Made by a program: the position numbers and the translations under genes
Assembly: GCA_003643935.1 (NCBI GenBank)
Contig: QMLJ01000047.1
Coordinates: forward strand, 1-7,418
Length of the DNA: 7,418 nt
DNA from: Deltaproteobacteria bacterium
GTDB lineage: Bacteria; Desulfobacterota; Desulfomonilia; UBA1062
Direction: 5' to 3'
Part shown: positions 1-6,000 of the stretch, piece by piece
Numbering within the stretch: the stretch's first letter is position 1
How the letters are laid out: every line of letters begins with the position of its first letter
The notes under the pieces: generated by a model
The model's input: the letters and a program-made list of their open reading frames with translations, nothing else
The model's database searches: none
What the model was told of the DNA's origin: nothing

Positions 1-44
1 AGCCTATCTCCGTCTTTAACAGTCCAGGTCATTCCTTCAGCCAT
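1..44 (-). CDS. Transketolase C-terminal subunit, 5' end only (probable)
   Basis: Only the first 14 codons plus two bases are inside the window; the gene runs off the left edge. It reads MAEGMTWTVKDGDR and starts at ATG 44-42. A strong AGGAGGT site (complement of 50-56) lies 5 bases upstream of the start. It begins 19 bases after the stop of the N-terminal transketolase subunit on the same strand. In bacteria and archaea with a split transketolase, the C-terminal half (pyrimidine-binding plus C-terminal domains) normally follows directly. The visible residues are too few to identify the family, so the name rests on position. Confidence 0.6.
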   Translation of the reverse strand, partial: MAEGMTWTVKDGDR

Positions 45-63
45 TTTCTAACCTCCTTTGTTT

Positions 64-912
64 TTAAACTAATATCTTGGAATAGTAGCGATCTATTGAC
101 TCGAGCGCCTTGTCTCTCAAGTCAGAATCCACGCCCCCATAATGCCACCTGAATTCGTTCTCCATGAAGTCAACGCCCTTACCCTTTATGGTATCGCATA
201 TGATGACAGTGGGCTTTCCCTTCGTTGCCTGGGCCTTTTCAATAGCATTACCAATCTGGGCAAAGTCGTGTCCGTCTATGCGAATGGTGTCCCAGCCGAA
301 CACCTTGAACTTGTCGTCGATAGGTTCCAACGTGGTTATATCCTCTGTTGGGCCGTCTATCATGAGCTTGTTGCGGTCAACTAGTGCTGTGAGGTTATCA
401 AGGTTGTGATGCGCGGCTATAATGGATGCCTCCCAGACAGAGCCCTCACACAGCTCGCCGTCGCCCATCATCACGTAGGTACGCCAGGATTTACCCATTT
501 TCTTTGCACCAATGGCAAGGCCGATACCAATAGCAAGGCCGTGGCCGAGAGAGCCTGTTGATGCATCACAGCCAGGGACCTTGAGCCTGTCAAGGTGCAT
601 ACCAAAAGGAGAACCTGTCTTGTTGAAGTCCTTAAGTTGTTCCCTGTCAAAGTAGCCCTTGTCACCGAGTATGACTGCCCACCCAAGGCCACCATGCCCC
701 TTGCTTAGTATCATCCTGTCCCTGTCCTCCCAGTCCGGCCTTTTAGGATCAATATTGAGATACTTGTAGTAAAGGGCCACGAGGACATCTGTCTGGCTCA
801 AGGACCCGCCTATGTGCCCGCCTCCTGCAGTAAATGTAATCTCAACAATGCCCTTCCTGATCTCCCTTGCCTTTTTGTGAAGCTCTTTGATCTCTTCTTC
901 ATTGAGCGGCAT
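64..912 (-). CDS. Transketolase, N-terminal (ThDP pyrophosphate-binding) subunit
   Basis: This is the N-terminal half of a split transketolase, 282 aa against about 650 for the fused enzyme. Transketolase moves two-carbon ketol units between sugar phosphates in the non-oxidative pentose phosphate pathway, using thiamine diphosphate and Mg2+ in the cytosol. Visible marks are the early His in GGHIGGSLS (residues 31-39), SKGH (70-73), STGSLGHGL (118-126), and the thiamine-diphosphate motif GDGE (150-153) with its metal-binding Asn at 181 (DRNK). The pyrimidine-binding and C-terminal domains are missing and should be on the next gene. ATG at 912-910 is chosen because AGGAGGT (complement of 921-927) sits 8 bases upstream. 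The gene starts 19 bases after the TetR gene's stop, so the two are probably co-transcribed. A fragment of dehydrogenase E1 is unlikely given the transketolase-specific motifs. Confidence 0.95.
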   Translation of the reverse strand: MPLNEEEIKELHKKAREIRKGIVEITFTAGGGHIGGSLSQTDVLVALYYKYLNIDPKRPDWEDRDRMILSKGHGGLGWAVILGDKGYFDREQLKDFNKTGSPFGMHLDRLKVPGCDASTGSLGHGLAIGIGLAIGAKKMGKSWRTYVMMGDGELCEGSVWEASIIAAHHNLDNLTALVDRNKLMIDGPTEDITTLEPIDDKFKVFGWDTIRIDGHDFAQIGNAIEKAQATKGKPTVIICDTIKGKGVDFMENEFRWHYGGVDSDLRDKALESIDRYYSKILV

Positions 913-931
913 ACAGCAAAACCTCCTTTCA

Positions 932-1579
932 CTATTTTACAGAAGGCCTACCTAAGGCCTTCCTTAGTATCTCTACTGTATTGTCGATGATATAATCCGT
1001 GTCTGAGTTATCACCAAGAAATTCCTCTTTCCTGAGTTTCAGGTAAATTGAGACCTGTGAGAAAGCGAACATCATCAGGTGGTTATCCAAAAAGAAAGTA
1101 AGCACATCGATATCTATATCATCTTTATCTATCTGACCACTATCTATACCGTCCTTTACCAGTTTCTTAAAGAACTCGCTCCCAACTCTCTCTATTCTCC
1201 TGGCGTATTTTTCGGCAAAGTATTCCATTCCACCTGATAAGAGGTTCAGGTACAGGTTCAGGTAATACGGCTTTTCACGGGCAAAGGTTACTGGGAGTTC
1301 AAAGATACGCCTGATCTTTGTAAACGTATCAACATTACTGACCAGCACATCGAAAAAGTCTTTCCTTAGCATGCGTATGCCGTTTTCAAGGGTCTCTGAA
1401 AACAGATCTTCCTTGCTGGAAAAGTACTTGTACATGGACCCGACAGATATACCTGCATTGGAAGCAATGGTATTAACATTTGCCTTGTGAAACCCATTTG
1501 CTGCGAATTCTTTTGCTGCAGTATCCAAGACCATTGATTGCTTTTCCTTGGAAATACGATAAAAAGTATCCTTTGGCAC
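932..1579 (-). CDS. TetR/AcrR-family transcriptional regulator
   Basis: The product is a 215-aa one-component repressor-type protein, close to the usual TetR length. The N-terminal DNA-binding domain is clear: residues 14-32 form helix 1 (QSMVLDTAAKEFAANGFHK), followed by the helix-turn-helix at about 33-54 (ANVNTIASNAGISVGSMYKYF) and the typical SKEDLF at 55-60. The C-terminal two-thirds is the divergent ligand-binding and dimerisation part, so the effector cannot be told. The start is GTG at 1579-1577. The frame has no ATG before the upstream stop near 1606, and GGAG (complement of 1587-1590) sits 7 bases upstream. It is first in a minus-strand run with transketolase genes, and its own promoter carries an inverted repeat, so it probably controls that run and itself. 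It is divergent from the Mrp gene and could affect that promoter too. Confidence 0.93.
   Translation of the reverse strand: MPKDTFYRISKEKQSMVLDTAAKEFAANGFHKANVNTIASNAGISVGSMYKYFSSKEDLFSETLENGIRMLRKDFFDVLVSNVDTFTKIRRIFELPVTFAREKPYYLNLYLNLLSGGMEYFAEKYARRIERVGSEFFKKLVKDGIDSGQIDKDDIDIDVLTFFLDNHLMMFAFSQVSIYLKLRKEEFLGDNSDTDYIIDNTVEILRKALGRPSVK
942..962 (-). other. Hairpin at the end of the tetR coding region
   Basis: There is a perfect 8-bp inverted repeat, GAAGGCCT at 942-949 and AGGCCTTC at 955-962, with a 5-base loop. It lies within the last codons of the TetR gene and about 15 bases before the transketolase Shine-Dalgarno. No T-run follows, so it is not a standard terminator. It could set relative expression or protect an mRNA end, but it may simply reflect the coding sequence. 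Confidence 0.35.
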
Positions 1580-1594
1580 CCGTTGTCTCCATGT

Positions 1595-1612
1595 AGTGAG
1601 CGATTACTCACT
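1595..1612 (-). promoter_or_regulatory. Candidate TetR operator (inverted repeat)
   Basis: The sequence AGTGAG-CGATTA-CTCACT has perfect 6-bp arms and a 6-bp centre that also contains a symmetric AT. This fits the size and symmetry of TetR-family operators. It overlaps the last base of the proposed -10 box and covers the predicted start of transcription of the TetR gene, an ideal position for autorepression. Binding by this protein is inferred, not shown. Confidence 0.6.
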
Positions 1613-1640
1613 CTCTACAGCATTTTCTATTTTGTGTCAA
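1612..1640 (-). promoter_or_regulatory. Sigma70-type promoter of the tetR-transketolase run
   Basis: Reading the minus strand, a perfect -35 box TTGACA (complement of 1635-1640) is followed after exactly 17 bases by TAGAGA (complement of 1612-1617) as a weaker -10. Transcription would start around 1605, inside the inverted repeat. The -35 and spacing are strong; the -10 matches the consensus only in part. Confidence 0.55.
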
Positions 1641-1686
1641 CGCGAAAAATAATTCAGGCGTCAATCTCTATTCAGTTGGTATCTCC

Positions 1687-1715
1687 TTGCCATCACAATA
1701 CATGTATGTTACTAA
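1687..1715 (+). promoter_or_regulatory. Candidate promoter of the Mrp gene run
   Basis: TTGCCA at 1687-1692 is followed after 17 bases by TACTAA at 1710-1715. A TG one base before the -10 (1707-1708) gives an extended -10. The start of transcription would be near 1722, giving a leader of about 27 bases. The match is moderate. It lies about 75 bp from the TetR-gene operator, in the same 169-bp divergent region. Confidence 0.4.
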
Positions 1716-1748
1716 AACCCAGATTTTACAGGCTGGGGAGGATGTCTT

Positions 1749-2591
1749 ATGAGTTCAAAATCAAATGACAAGGAAGAAGCGCAAAAGAAGTTGAAAGACA
1801 GGCTATCCAAGATAAAGCACACCATAATGGTCATGAGCGGCAAGGGTGGAGTGGGTAAATCAACCGTGGCTGTAAACCTATCCATAGGTCTTTCGCAACA
1901 AGGTTACACCGTGGGTGTTCTAGACGCTGATATACATGGACCAAACATACCAAAGATACTGGGGATAGAAGAGGAAAGGCTTCTTGCCGATGACGAGGGT
2001 TCCATAAGACCAGTGGAAGCCCTTGGTTCACTAAAGGTGGTATCTGTCGGCTATTTACTGGACAGTAAGGACACACCTGTCATATGGCGGGGACCCATGA
2101 AGCACGGAGTGATAAACCAGTTTCTCAAGGATGTGAACTGGGGTGAGCTCGATTTCCTCGTGGTTGACCTGCCACCAGGGACAGGGGATGAGCCACTCTC
2201 CATTGCACAGCTTATAAAAAACACCGAGGGCGTGGAGGCACCGCTTGCAGTGGTGGTCACAACACCACAGGACGTGGCATTACTGGATTCCAGGAAAAGC
2301 ATAGGCTTTGCCAGGGCACTTGGCCTGGAGGTACTGGGCGTGATAGAGAACATGAGCGGCTTTAAATGCCCTCACTGCGGTAAACCCATCGACCTCTTTA
2401 AGACAGGTGGTGGAGAAAAGGCTGCAAAAGACCTCGGCGTGAAGTTCTTAGGTGCCGTGCCCATTGATCCAGACATTGTAATAGACACAGATGCTGGTGT
2501 CCCTTTTATAACCCACAAGGAGACATCGGATGCTACCAATGCATTTAGGAATATTGTAGCAAATATACTCGAGGAATTTAAGGCTGAATAG
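1749..2591 (+). CDS. mrp: Mrp/NBP35-family ATP-binding Fe-S cluster carrier
   Basis: This is a 280-aa P-loop ATPase of the Mrp/ApbC/Nbp35 family, which holds a [4Fe-4S] cluster at a dimer interface and passes it to apo-proteins in the cytosol. Visible motifs are the deviant Walker [10 protein letters not shown] (31-39), the switch region [10 protein letters not shown] (59-68), WRGPM (113-117), Walker B-like [10 protein letters not shown] (138-147) and the cluster-binding pair CPHC (C207 and C210). About 25 lysine-rich residues precede the P-loop. It lacks both the MIP18/DUF59 domain of E. coli Mrp and the N-terminal four-cysteine ferredoxin-like motif of eukaryotic Nbp35, as is common in anaerobes and archaea. 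ATG 1749 is preceded by GGGGAGG (1735-1741) with 7-base spacing. A 5-bp repeat (CCCAG 1718-1722, CTGGG 1733-1737) could partly mask that site. The next gene follows 79 bases on. Confidence 0.95.
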   Translation: MSSKSNDKEEAQKKLKDRLSKIKHTIMVMSGKGGVGKSTVAVNLSIGLSQQGYTVGVLDADIHGPNIPKILGIEEERLLADDEGSIRPVEALGSLKVVSVGYLLDSKDTPVIWRGPMKHGVINQFLKDVNWGELDFLVVDLPPGTGDEPLSIAQLIKNTEGVEAPLAVVVTTPQDVALLDSRKSIGFARALGLEVLGVIENMSGFKCPHCGKPIDLFKTGGGEKAAKDLGVKFLGAVPIDPDIVIDTDAGVPFITHKETSDATNAFRNIVANILEEFKAE

Positions 2592-2614
2592 TGGTGGGTA
2601 CAGACGTGGATACA

Positions 2615-2626
2615 GGTTATATAACC
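2615..2626. repeat. 12-bp palindrome in the Mrp-DUF89 gap
   Basis: GGTTATATAACC is a perfect palindrome within the 79-base gap between the Mrp and DUF89 genes. An imperfect longer pairing with GGGTATAT at 2634-2641 is also possible. There is no T-run, so it is not a clear terminator. No promoter stands out in the gap, and read-through from the Mrp gene is plausible. Confidence 0.3.
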
Positions 2627-2670
2627 CGCCCATGGGTATATGAACAGTCAACCAATGCCATGAGTGGAAA

Positions 2671-3591
2671 ATGAAGACCTATATCGAGTGCCTGGCCTGC
2701 CTTGTCAGGCAGGCCATAGACATAGCGAATGCAAACCTTGATGAAGAAAAAAGGGAAGGGTTCATGAGATTTGTACTCAAGGGCCTGAGCACCTTTGACT
2801 ACAGGAATTCCCCTCCCATGATGGCCAGGCAAATGTATGGCCGTATAAGAGAACTTTCAGGCATAGACGATCCGTATAAAGACATAAAGAAACACTATAA
2901 TGACAAGGCCCTCCAGATGTACAGGGGCCTGAAAGATACAGTGAACAAGTCACCTGACCCGTTTGAGACAGCACTTCGCCTTGCCATAGCCGGTAACATC
3001 ATAGATTTCGGTGCAGGGGGAGGTCATGACATATCCCTAGATGATACAGTGAAGCATGCACTTAGAGATCCATTTGCAATTGATTTCAGCCATGACCTCA
3101 GAAGTGAACTTGAAGGGGCATCAACAGTTCTTTACATCGGCGATAATGCAGGAGAAGTGGTCTTTGACAGGATATTCATAGAGGAAATAGGCCCTGAGAA
3201 AGTAACTTTCGTGACAAGGGATATACCCATAATAAACGACGTAACCATTGAAGATGCAACCTACGTGGGCATGGACAAGGTGTGCAAGGTTGTATCAAGT
3301 GGTTCTACTGCACCGGGCACGCCCCTTGAGATATGCTCGGAAGACTTCAAGGACATGTTCCTTTCGTCTGACATAGTTATATCAAAAGGACAGGGAAACT
3401 TTGAGACACTCTCTTCAGCCTCCAGGGAGATATTCTTTGTGCTAATGGTAAAATGCCCTGTGATCTCCCGCGAGATAGGCGCTGAGGTAGGTAGCCTGGT
3501 AGTCCTAAAGAAACCTTCTCCAACCGTCGATGCAGATAATGACAAGCCTATCGAGGAGAGCATAGATGTACATCCCAATGTGATGGAGTAA
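2671..3591 (+). CDS. DUF89 (ARMT1-like) metal-dependent phosphatase, CxxC type
   Basis: The 306-aa product fits the DUF89 family, metal-dependent phosphatases proposed to remove damaged or harmful phosphometabolites. Family marks are GNIIDFG (108-114), the metal-site motif GDNAGE (157-162), RDIPIINDVT (183-192), SSG near 209-211 and KGQGNFETL (239-247). The start also shows CLAC (C7 and C10), and the C-terminal part has KCP (261-263). Cysteines like these mark the prokaryotic subfamily rather than human ARMT1. The natural substrate is unknown from sequence. ATG 2671 is the only start, because the frame is closed by TGA at 2641 with no other start codon between. The ribosome site (GAGTGG) is weak. 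The next gene's Shine-Dalgarno lies inside its last codons, so the two should be co-translated. A role linked to the neighbouring Mrp through bound metal or Fe-S is only a guess. Confidence 0.88.
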   Translation: MKTYIECLACLVRQAIDIANANLDEEKREGFMRFVLKGLSTFDYRNSPPMMARQMYGRIRELSGIDDPYKDIKKHYNDKALQMYRGLKDTVNKSPDPFETALRLAIAGNIIDFGAGGGHDISLDDTVKHALRDPFAIDFSHDLRSELEGASTVLYIGDNAGEVVFDRIFIEEIGPEKVTFVTRDIPIINDVTIEDATYVGMDKVCKVVSSGSTAPGTPLEICSEDFKDMFLSSDIVISKGQGNFETLSSASREIFFVLMVKCPVISREIGAEVGSLVVLKKPSPTVDADNDKPIEESIDVHPNVME

Positions 3592-3594
3592 TCC

Positions 3595-5079
3595 GTGGAA
3601 GATAGAGACAGGTGGTCATCAAGGGCAGCTTTTGTAATGGCGAGCATTGGCTCGGCCGTGGGCCTTGGTAATGTCTGGAGATTTCCCTACATGGTTTACG
3701 ACAACGGCGGAGGTGCATTCCTCATCCCTTACTTTATTGCACTCATGACAACAGGCATACCTTTGCTGATGATAGAATTCAACATAGGCATCAAGATGCA
3801 GAAAGGGCCTGCCTTTGCCCTTGACAAGATAAGGAGGGGCGCAGGTTTTATAGGCTGGTTTGCCTTGCTGGTATCCTTTGTCATTGTATCCTACTATTCT
3901 GTTGTCATATCCTGGGTCTGGAACTACATATACTATTCCTTCACTGTTGCATGGACAGGCCATGCAAAGGAATTCTTCTTTGGCCATGTCCTTGATGTAT
4001 CAGGTAGCATTGCCAATACCGGAGGTATTGTTTGGCCCGTGTTTGCAGGGCTCCTGCTTACGTGGGTATTGATATACTTTATTATATTCAAGGGCCTGGG
4101 TGTCATAGGCAAGGTAGTCTCCTGGACTGTTCCGCTCCCGTTCATACTGCTCTTCGTGCTCCTGATAAGGGGTATAACACTAAAGGGAGCAGTTACCGGC
4201 CTTAATTTCTACCTCGACCCTGACTTCAGCGTGCTCCTTAATCCCAGGGTGTGGTTGGCTGCATACGGCCAAATCTTCTTCTCTCTCTCGCTCGGTTTCG
4301 GTGTAATGATAGCATATGCATCATACATGGCAAGGCACTCAGATATATCGGGTAATGCCTTTGTAACCGCACTTACTAACTCGGGGATATCCTTTTTTGC
4401 GGGCTTCGTGGTATTCTCTACCCTTGGATATCTTGCCCAGGCACTTGGACAGCCTGTAAGCGAGGTGGCAGGATCAGGTGTGGGGCTGGCATTCGTAATC
4501 TTCCCCACTGCCATATCCAGGCTTCCGGGCGGTACGGTGATCCATGCAATCTTTGCATTGATATTCTTTGTCACGCTTATAAACCTGGCAATAAACTCAG
4601 CTTTCTCACTCGTTGAGGCCATTGTCACAGGTCTTAAGGACATTGTTTCTGCAAAAAGGGAGACTATCACATTCTACGTGTGCCTTGCAGGCCTTACAGC
4701 TGGACTCATATTCTGCACCAGGTCCGGGCTTTACTGGCTTGACATCGTGGACCACTGGGCAAACAACTTCGGGGCCATAATAGTTGGGTTGATGGAGGCA
4801 GTACTGATTGGATGGATCTATAATCCCGAGGAATTCAGGGCAGATATAAACAAGTATTCAGATATACACGTGGGCCGGTGGTGGACTGTCTGTATAAAGT
4901 GGATAACGCCCATTATCATTATAACATCGGTGAATCTAAGCTTCTACTCGGAACTCAAGAGTTCCTATGGTGGCTACCCCCAATGGGCAGTGATGACAGG
5001 TGGATGGCTGCTCATAGAGATACTATTTATCCTGGGTATCATAATAAACCTTCGCGCAAGAAACAGGAGAAAGGCATGA
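3595..5079 (+). CDS. Neurotransmitter:sodium symporter (NSS/SNF) family transporter
   Basis: This 494-aa inner-membrane protein has the LeuT-fold NSS signature in TM1: SRAAFVMASIGSAVGLGNVW followed by RFPYMVYDNGGGAFLIPY (residues about 5-45). About 12 hydrophobic segments can be counted, with TM6 around GQIFFSLSLGFGVMIAYASY and TM8 around NLAINSAFSLVEA. Family members couple Na+ entry to uptake of amino acids or related solutes. The small partner gene directly behind it matches the MetP-MetS arrangement (methionine/alanine import in Corynebacterium), so a hydrophobic amino acid is the best guess for substrate. The start is GTG 3595, 3 bases after the DUF89 stop, with GGAG at 3585-3588 giving 6-base spacing. 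It overlaps the next gene in ATGA. Family membership is sure; substrate is not. Confidence 0.95.
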   Translation: MEDRDRWSSRAAFVMASIGSAVGLGNVWRFPYMVYDNGGGAFLIPYFIALMTTGIPLLMIEFNIGIKMQKGPAFALDKIRRGAGFIGWFALLVSFVIVSYYSVVISWVWNYIYYSFTVAWTGHAKEFFFGHVLDVSGSIANTGGIVWPVFAGLLLTWVLIYFIIFKGLGVIGKVVSWTVPLPFILLFVLLIRGITLKGAVTGLNFYLDPDFSVLLNPRVWLAAYGQIFFSLSLGFGVMIAYASYMARHSDISGNAFVTALTNSGISFFAGFVVFSTLGYLAQALGQPVSEVAGSGVGLAFVIFPTAISRLPGGTVIHAIFALIFFVTLINLAINSAFSLVEAIVTGLKDIVSAKRETITFYVCLAGLTAGLIFCTRSGLYWLDIVDHWANNFGAIIVGLMEAVLIGWIYNPEEFRADINKYSDIHVGRWWTVCIKWITPIIIITSVNLSFYSELKSSYGGYPQWAVMTGGWLLIEILFILGIIINLRARNRRKA

Positions 5080-5225
5080 GCTCAGGGGCATGGATAATGC
5101 TATTTGTTGGTGCAAGCGTACTTTACGGTGGGCTTGCCATTGTGTTTGTGAAGATATTCCAGGCAAGCGAGAGAAAGAAGGCACATGCCCACCATCATAA
5201 AAAGAATCAAGTTTCACCCTCGTAG
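5076..5225 (+). CDS. MetS-like NSS transporter small subunit
   Basis: This 49-aa gene overlaps the end of the symporter gene as ATGA (5076-5079) and has AGGAG at 5065-5069 with 6-base spacing, a classic coupled arrangement. The protein has a short N-terminus, one membrane segment (about residues 5-28, AWIMLFVGASVLYGGLAIVF) and a basic, His-rich tail (ERKKAHAHHHKK). Size, single TM and position fit the MetS small subunit family, which in Corynebacterium glutamicum is needed for activity of the MetP symporter. A longer reading of the same frame from 4878 would lie inside the transporter gene and is not credible. The last 19 bases overlap the 3' end of the convergent Nudix gene. Its exact role with this symporter is inferred. 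Confidence 0.85.
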   Translation: MSSGAWIMLFVGASVLYGGLAIVFVKIFQASERKKAHAHHHKKNQVSPS

Positions 5226-5758
5226 AGCATAAGAAAGGCAAACGCTACAATGACAAGGGCATGGGTTATCTCTCCATTCCTTATCATGTTCAAGATTTCC
5301 CCCAGGTTCAATAACTCTATTTCAATGGCCTCGGTTGGATCAAGGGATTGTTCAGATACCAGGAGCACGTCCCTTGCAAGGTAGGTATGGCACCTGTTGT
5401 TCTGTATGGCAGGGTTGGGCTCAACCGTACCTATGTGGACTACGTCATCACTGATATAGCCTGTTTCTTCTTTCATCTCACGCATGGCAGAGACCATAGG
5501 GTCTTCCTCTTCGGGGCCCATCATGCCACCAGGTATCTCAAGACTCAGCCTTTTCATGGCATGGCGGTATTGCCTTACCATGACTATCCTGCCATCTGGT
5601 CTCACCGGGATGATGTTCACCCAGTCTCCAAACTCTAAAATGGTAAAATCCCTTGTGATATCATTAGGTGTAAAGTGATACCTATCATGCCTCAGTTTCA
5701 TTATATGGTCTTCGTATACATGCTGTGTCCCGAGATATTCCCAGAGTCTCTTTATCAT
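5207..5758 (-). CDS. Nudix hydrolase, ADP-ribose pyrophosphatase type
   Basis: The 183-aa protein contains a Nudix box from G78 to Y101: GGMMGPEEE, then REMKEETGY (93-101) with the metal-binding REXXEE glutamates. VRQYRHA (61-67) and LEIPGG (73-78) before the box are typical of ADP-ribose pyrophosphatases (NudF/ADPRase type), which split ADP-ribose to AMP and ribose 5-phosphate. The loop between the first Gly and the RE pair is one residue longer than the usual Gx5Ex7RE spacing, which is probably tolerated. ATG 5758-5756 is supported by GGAG (complement of 5766-5769) 7 bases upstream. It is divergent from a macro-domain gene across the repeat-rich region and converges on the transporter genes with overlapping 3' ends and no space for a terminator. 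Other nucleoside diphosphate substrates remain possible. Confidence 0.9.
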   Translation of the reverse strand: MIKRLWEYLGTQHVYEDHIMKLRHDRYHFTPNDITRDFTILEFGDWVNIIPVRPDGRIVMVRQYRHAMKRLSLEIPGGMMGPEEEDPMVSAMREMKEETGYISDDVVHIGTVEPNPAIQNNRCHTYLARDVLLVSEQSLDPTEAIEIELLNLGEILNMIRNGEITHALVIVAFAFLMLYEGET

Positions 5759-5839
5759 TAGCTATCTCCAATCCACTCTAAGTTATAAGTAAGCTTTTGT
5801 AATGCCTCGGAAAGGATTTGTCCAGGGCATAAAAAACAA

Positions 5840-5946
5840 GGGATAGGGTATAAGGTGTGGGGTATAGGGTATAAGGTGGAGGGTATAGGGTGTAGGGTAT
5901 AAGGTGGAGGGTATAAGGCGCCGGGCGCCAGGCGCCTGGTGCCCGG
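5840..5946 (+). repeat. 7-bp-phased G-rich tandem repeat (15 heptamers)
   Basis: From 5840 to 5944 the sequence divides without slippage into 15 units of 7 bases, followed by a further GG. All units start with GG, and thirteen fit GGYNNNN or better. Types are GGTATAA (4), GGTATAG (2), GGTGGAG (2), GGTGTGG, GGTGTAG, GGGATAG, then GGCGCCG, GGCGCCA, GGCGCCT and GGTGCCC. The first eleven units are AT-containing; the last four switch to GC-only or nearly so and form a palindrome. The tract fills much of the 242-base divergent gap between the Nudix and macro-domain genes. Runs of GGG at about 7- or 14-base steps could form G-quadruplexes on the plus strand. It resembles in form the heptanucleotide repeats (STRR) of cyanobacteria but with another sequence. 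Confidence 0.9.
5921..5946. repeat. 26-bp GC-rich palindrome at the repeat's end
   Basis: The 26 bases pair with themselves at 12 of 13 positions; the single exception is G5927 opposite T5940, a wobble pair in RNA. The centre is between 5933 and 5934, in a GGCGCC. It is built from the last heptamers of the tract, and GGCGCC occurs three times at 7-base steps (5917, 5924, 5931). A cruciform or very stable RNA hairpin is possible. No T-run follows on either side, so it is not a normal terminator. Confidence 0.8.
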
Positions 5947-5963
5947 AATGCAGGTTAAAGAAC

Positions 5964-5991
5964 TTGAATAACCGTTACCAAAAGTGATAGA
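5964..5991 (+). promoter_or_regulatory. Weak candidate promoter of the macro-domain gene
   Basis: TTGAAT at 5964-5969 is followed after 16 bases by GATAGA at 5986-5991. If real, transcription would start within a few bases of the ATG at 6001, giving a leaderless or nearly leaderless message. This would agree with the lack of a clear Shine-Dalgarno there. The match is weak. Confidence 0.2.
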
Positions 5992-6000
5992 TCCCAACGC

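Noticed and set aside
3261..3647. 128-codon minus-strand frame spanning the DUF89-symporter junction.
   Set aside because: It is antisense to two well supported genes, and the product is low-complexity Ser/Thr-rich sequence without known motifs.
4209..4670. 153-codon minus-strand frame opposite the symporter gene.
   Set aside because: It lies wholly within a clear NSS coding region on the other strand and shows no recognisable domain.
4878..5225. 115-codon plus-strand frame overlapping the symporter gene's 3' part.
   Set aside because: Only its last 49 codons (from 5076) have a good start, ribosome site and membrane segment; the earlier part overlaps conserved transporter coding sequence.
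5840..5946. CRISPR-like or iteron-like array.
   Set aside because: Units are contiguous 7-mers with no spacers, far shorter than CRISPR repeats, and no cas, rep or partition gene is nearby.
5758..5997. Minus-strand 79-codon frame rich in Pro, Tyr and Thr, ending in a TAATG overlap with the Nudix start.
   Set aside because: It is largely the translation of the 7-bp repeat (21 bases give a 7-residue period), begins at a TTG without a ribosome site, and its last bases contain the Nudix Shine-Dalgarno.
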